DNA from: Terribacillus sp. FSL K6-0262
GTDB lineage: Bacteria; Bacillota; Bacilli; Bacillales; Amphibacillaceae
Direction: 5' to 3'
Assembly: GCF_037977385.1 (NCBI RefSeq)
Contig: NZ_CP150277.1
Coordinates: 2,209,001 to 2,273,000, forward strand
Length of the DNA: 64,000 bases
Shown here: positions 61,001 through 64,000 of the stretch, in pieces
Position numbering within the stretch: the stretch's first letter is position 1
Layout of the letters: each line of letters starts with the position of its first letter
The notes under the pieces: model-generated
What the model was told of the DNA's origin: nothing
The model's input: only the letters and a program-made list of their open reading frames with translations
Databases searched by the model: none
Made by a program: the position numbers and the translations under genes

Positions 61001-62719
61001 ATGGCATGGCAAGATACATATCAGAAATGGAGTTCATTTACAAGTCTTGATCCTAAATATAAAGAGGAATTGGCGAAAATCGCCGAGGATGAAGCTGCTT
61101 TGGAAGATGCTTTTTATAAAGAGCTGACATTCGGGACAGGCGGTATGCGCGGCGTGCTGGGAGCGGGAACGAACCGTATGAACATCTATACTGTCCGCAA
61201 GGCAGTGGAAGGGCTGGCAGTGTACATGGAGAAGAACGTTGCAGATTACAAGGAACGCGGCGTAGCAGTTGCTTATGATTCCCGTTACATGTCTGCCGAG
61301 TTTGCGGATGAAACTGCCCGTGTCCTGGGAGCGCATGGAATCCGTGCGCATGTTTTCGAATCGCTTCGTCCGACTCCGCTGCTATCCTTCGCGGTGCGTC
61401 ATTTGAATGCTGCAGCCGGCATCATGATCACAGCGAGTCATAACCCGCCTGAATATAATGGCTTCAAAGTCTATAATGAAGACGGCGGTCAGATCCCGCC
61501 GGCGCAGGCAGAGGCAATCATAGCGGAAATTGCCAAAGTCGAAGATGAATTGGCGGTGGAAGTCGCGGATTTGGAGACAATCCGCAAAAATGGTCTGCTG
61601 CATTCCATTGGGGAGGATGTAGATAGTGCCTACCTCCAAGAATTAAAGACGATCTCAAACATGTCCGATTCTGCGAAAGAGCAGCTGGACAAACTCCAGA
61701 TTGTATTCACACCGCTTCACGGTACATCCCATGATCTTGTCCTGCGCGGTTTGGACCAGCTTGGCTTCCAGCATGTACATGTGGTGAAAGAGCAGGCACA
61801 GCCGGATCCGGAGTTCTCGACCGTGGAATCTCCGAATCCGGAAGAGCATCAAGCCTTTACACTGGCGATGGAACAAGGTGCGGAGATCGGAGCGGATGTA
61901 CTGATTGGGACCGATCCTGATGCGGATCGCCTGGGAGTTGCTGTACAGGACGGAAAAGGTGCATATCAAGTATTGACAGGGAACCAGCTTGGTACTTTGA
62001 TGCTTGATTACGTACTGACCAATGCATCAGAGGATGATCTACACAGCGGGAGGCTCGTCAAGACCATCGTGACGACTGAAATGGGACGCGCAGTGGCAGC
62101 ATCATATGGCGTGGAGACGATTGATACGCTGACGGGGTTCAAATATATCGGTGAGAAAATCAAGCAATTCGAAACCACCGGCGAGAAATTCCTCTTTGGC
62201 TATGAAGAGAGCTACGGTTATTTGATCGGTGATTTCGTACGTGATAAGGATGCTGTACAGGCTGCTATGATCGCTTGTGAAATGGCTGCTCACTGGCGGG
62301 CGCAAGGCAAGACGCTGCTGGAGGCATTGCATGTACTTTACGAAAAGCATGGCTACTTCCTGGAGGATCTTCATTCCATCACATTGAAAGGTAAAGATGG
62401 TGCCGCGAAGATCGCAGCGATGATGGATGCTGTCCGTGCCGATACACCACAGGAGCTTGGCGGTCTGAAGATCATTGCAGTGGAGGATTATTCCGCACAG
62501 ACACGCCGTCATCTCGAGTCTGGTTCTGAAGAGAAGCTGACACTTCCTCAGGAAAATGTCATAAAGCTGCTTCTTGAGAAGGATAGCTGGGTGTGTCTGC
62601 GTCCATCCGGAACGGAACCGAAAATCAAAAGCTATTATGGTGTCAGCAGCGCGAGCTACGAAAGCAGCTTGAAGCTATTGGAGAAGCTGAAAGCAGATCT
62701 TGGCAAGTATCTGCAATAA
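61001..62719 (+). CDS. pgcA: Phosphoglucomutase / phosphomannomutase
   Basis: 572 residues. The catalytic phosphoserine Ser146 is in IMITASHNPPEYNG, the Mg2+ loop is DPDADRLGV, the sugar-binding loop is GYEESYGYLIG, and the phosphate-binding loop is RPSGTEPKIK. It interconverts glucose-1-phosphate and glucose-6-phosphate for UDP-glucose, glycolipid anchor and teichoic acid synthesis. ATG 61001 has an AGGAGG site. Monocistronic; no clear terminator follows before the next promoter. Confidence 0.97.
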   Translation: MAWQDTYQKWSSFTSLDPKYKEELAKIAEDEAALEDAFYKELTFGTGGMRGVLGAGTNRMNIYTVRKAVEGLAVYMEKNVADYKERGVAVAYDSRYMSAEFADETARVLGAHGIRAHVFESLRPTPLLSFAVRHLNAAAGIMITASHNPPEYNGFKVYNEDGGQIPPAQAEAIIAEIAKVEDELAVEVADLETIRKNGLLHSIGEDVDSAYLQELKTISNMSDSAKEQLDKLQIVFTPLHGTSHDLVLRGLDQLGFQHVHVVKEQAQPDPEFSTVESPNPEEHQAFTLAMEQGAEIGADVLIGTDPDADRLGVAVQDGKGAYQVLTGNQLGTLMLDYVLTNASEDDLHSGRLVKTIVTTEMGRAVAASYGVETIDTLTGFKYIGEKIKQFETTGEKFLFGYEESYGYLIGDFVRDKDAVQAAMIACEMAAHWRAQGKTLLEALHVLYEKHGYFLEDLHSITLKGKDGAAKIAAMMDAVRADTPQELGGLKIIAVEDYSAQTRRHLESGSEEKLTLPQENVIKLLLEKDSWVCLRPSGTEPKIKSYYGVSSASYESSLKLLEKLKADLGKYLQ

Positions 62720-62723
62720 GCAG

Positions 62724-62752
62724 TTGACATTGTTCTGATATTCGACTACACT
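62724..62752 (+). promoter_or_regulatory. Promoter of the Mn2+ riboswitch transcript
   Basis: TTGACA (62724-62729), 17 nt, TACACT (62747-62752), starting 4 nt after the pgcA stop. Confidence 0.78.
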
Positions 62753-62774
62753 GAGTGTGTGATAAGCGCAATAT

Positions 62775-62896
62775 GCTTTTAAAGGGGAGTAGCTACACAA
62801 TAAAGTCGTCATTCCGAGAGAAATCTCCGGCTTTATTGGCAACTCAGACGTTGTTAGCGAGACCTTTACCATCTTGGTAAAGGTCTCGCTTTTTTT
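62775..62896 (+). promoter_or_regulatory. yybP-ykoY (Mn2+) riboswitch and terminator
   Basis: AAAGGGGAGTAGC (62781-62793) and the closing GCGAGACCTTTACC (62857-62870) are the conserved arms of the yybP-ykoY aptamer. The terminator AGCGAGACCTTTACC (62856-62870) / GGTAAAGGTCTCGCT (62876-62890) plus seven T shares its 5' arm with the aptamer P1, so ligand binding would prevent termination. It controls the TerC-family gene downstream. Confidence 0.85.
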
Positions 62897-62978
62897 GATA
62901 AAAAGCGTTACGCCTTCACTAAGATGGAGTATGATTGCAAAGAAAGTCGCATACTACACATAAAAGGAGCGTAACTAC

Positions 62979-63764
62979 ATGGATGCACAATTACTTTTAG
63001 AGTATGGCTGGGTTCTGATCGTCCTTGTCGGACTGGAAGGTATTCTTGCCGCGGATAACGCATTGGTACTCGCAATCATGGTTAGGCATTTGCCTGAAAA
63101 ACAGCGTAAAAAAGCACTTTTCTATGGGCTGCTCGGGGCATTTATCCTCCGCTTCGCATCCCTATTCGTCATTTCCTTCCTTGTCGATGTTTGGCAAGTA
63201 CAGGCAATAGGTGCTGCGTATCTACTGTTCATATCCATAAAGAACCTGTACGACAAGTTCAGTTCTAAAAATGATGATGTCACTAATAAGAAGCCGAAAA
63301 AAGAAAGTGGCTTCTGGATGACGGTCTTGAAAGTCGAACTTGCCGACCTTGCTTTTGCGGTCGATTCCATCCTTGCTGCGGTAGCACTGGCTGTTGCACT
63401 TCCGCCGACAGGCTGGGGAGAAGTAGGAAGTTTGGATACCGGACAATTCGCTGTCGTCCTTGCAGGCGGAATGATCGGTATCATCATCATGCGATTTGCA
63501 GCGAACATTTTCGTTGACTTGCTCCATACACGACCTGCTTTGGAAGTAGCAGCTTTCGTCATCGTCGGATGGGTAGGTGTAAAGCTGGTCGTGAGCACGC
63601 TCTCCCACGACTCACTTGGCGTACTGCCGCATGATTTTGCACATTCGACTGCGTGGAAGCTTATCTTCTATGGTGTACTGGTCGCTATTGCCGTGATCGG
63701 CTGGATTGTGTCTGGCAAAAATAAAGTCGAGCATAAGAAAGAGGATTCTGCTCAAACTGAATAA
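62979..63764 (+). CDS. TerC family membrane protein, YkoY/YceF-like
   Basis: 261 residues, about seven membrane segments. EGILAADNALVLAIM and LADLAFAVDSILAA contain the conserved intramembrane Asp residues. GGAG site before the ATG. In Bacillus, TerC proteins MeeF (YceF) and MeeY (YkoY) support manganese handling, metalation of exported enzymes or Mn2+ export. The Mn2+ riboswitch directly upstream supports this role here. Confidence 0.92.
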   Translation: MDAQLLLEYGWVLIVLVGLEGILAADNALVLAIMVRHLPEKQRKKALFYGLLGAFILRFASLFVISFLVDVWQVQAIGAAYLLFISIKNLYDKFSSKNDDVTNKKPKKESGFWMTVLKVELADLAFAVDSILAAVALAVALPPTGWGEVGSLDTGQFAVVLAGGMIGIIIMRFAANIFVDLLHTRPALEVAAFVIVGWVGVKLVVSTLSHDSLGVLPHDFAHSTAWKLIFYGVLVAIAVIGWIVSGKNKVEHKKEDSAQTE

Positions 63765-63769
63765 ACTAT

Positions 63770-63806
63770 AAAAGACCTTTCACTTAATGGTGAAAGGTCT
63801 TTTTTG
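63770..63806 (+). terminator. Terminator of the TerC-family gene
   Basis: AAAAGACCTTTCAC and GTGAAAGGTCTTTT form a 14-bp stem with a short loop and a T run. Confidence 0.92.
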
Positions 63807-63816
63807 AACAGACATT

Positions 63817-63845
63817 TTGTCTTTCAAGCTGAGAAGCGTTAAAAT
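63817..63845 (+). promoter_or_regulatory. Promoter of the OsmC-family gene
   Basis: TTGTCT (63817-63822), 17 nt, TAAAAT (63840-63845), 38 nt before the start. Confidence 0.6.
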
Positions 63846-63883
63846 AGAAGACAGCATATAGATAGCAGAAGGGGACGAGTACC

Positions 63884-64000
63884 ATGTCAGAACATCATTT
63901 TCATTTAGCGGCAGCCTGGCCGGGAGGAAGGAACAGCTCCGGTACAATCGAAGCAGGAAATCTGAAGACAGAAATCAGCATTCCGCCAGAAATGGGTGGT
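63884..64000 (+). CDS. OsmC family peroxiredoxin, 3'-partial
   Basis: Only the first 39 residues are in the window: MSEHHFHLAAAWPGGRNSSG, then TIEAGNLKTEISIPPEMGG. This N-terminus (HFHL...WPG.RN..GTIEAGNLKTE.SIPPEM.G) matches the SACOL1771/YmaD-type OsmC proteins, thiol peroxidases active on organic hydroperoxides. An AAGGGGA site precedes ATG 63884. The catalytic cysteines lie beyond the window edge. Confidence 0.82.
   Translation, partial: MSEHHFHLAAAWPGGRNSSGTIEAGNLKTEISIPPEMGG

Overview
The window is a chromosome segment of a low-to-moderate GC, endospore-former-type Bacillota (family Bacillaceae). Almost every gene has a recognisable Bacillus subtilis-type counterpart: ansR-ansA-aspA, phnDCEE, the trp operon, topB, cypC, a lia operon, ypmRS, pdxK, yfmR, ampS, aroA(G), pgcA and a TerC-family gene behind a Mn2+ riboswitch. 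Shine-Dalgarno sequences are strong (GGAGG type), and GTG and TTG starts occur. A Terribacillus-like genus would fit, but that is only a guess. There are no rRNA, tRNA, CRISPR or prophage genes, and no intact insertion sequence.

Layout. 1-13.1 kb: a secreted 5'-nucleotidase (cut by the window edge), an asparagine/aspartate catabolism operon with its Xre-type regulator, a Fur-controlled divergent pair (siderophore-type ABC ATPase and nitroreductase), and a phosphonate/phosphate-ester ABC transporter. A PhoP-type direct repeat precedes the transporter, and a cytoplasmic 5'-nucleotidase lies divergent from it. 13.1-15.9 kb: a LysM/3D cell-wall protein, a small unlisted membrane peptide and a DEAD-box helicase. 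15.9-22.9 kb: a complete trpEGDCFBA operon behind two consecutive tryptophan T-box leaders. 22.9-31.7 kb: a Na+-efflux-type ABC exporter, uronate-dehydrogenase-like and Ogt genes, an ABC-F protein, topoisomerase III and a LysE exporter.

31.8-36.2 kb is the most accessory stretch. It holds a broken Nudix gene, a CYP152 fatty-acid peroxygenase, an HXXEE gene remnant, a two-gene cassette (HxxxDG acyltransferase plus zinc-ribbon/membrane DUF6320-type protein) and a structured interspersed repeat with 12-bp terminal inverted repeats. 36.2-40 kb: a lia-type envelope-stress operon with a perfect 7-4-7 LiaR-like operator and an extra 53-residue coiled-coil/membrane peptide. 40-56.2 kb: lipid and housekeeping genes, with a frameshifted soluble chemoreceptor and a solitary adenine-N6 DNA methyltransferase. 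56.2-64 kb: a GNAT protein, a DAHP synthase whose chorismate-mutase-like domain has lost the usual residues, two transporters, phosphoglucomutase, a Mn2+ riboswitch with a TerC-family protein, and the start of an OsmC-family gene.

Regulatory logic visible in the DNA includes Fur (iron), PhoP (phosphate), Trp T-boxes, Mn2+ riboswitch, LiaR and probably AnsR and WalR. The chorismate branch is represented twice: aroA(G) and trpEGDCFBA. Most gene ends carry clear intrinsic terminators, many shared by convergent genes.
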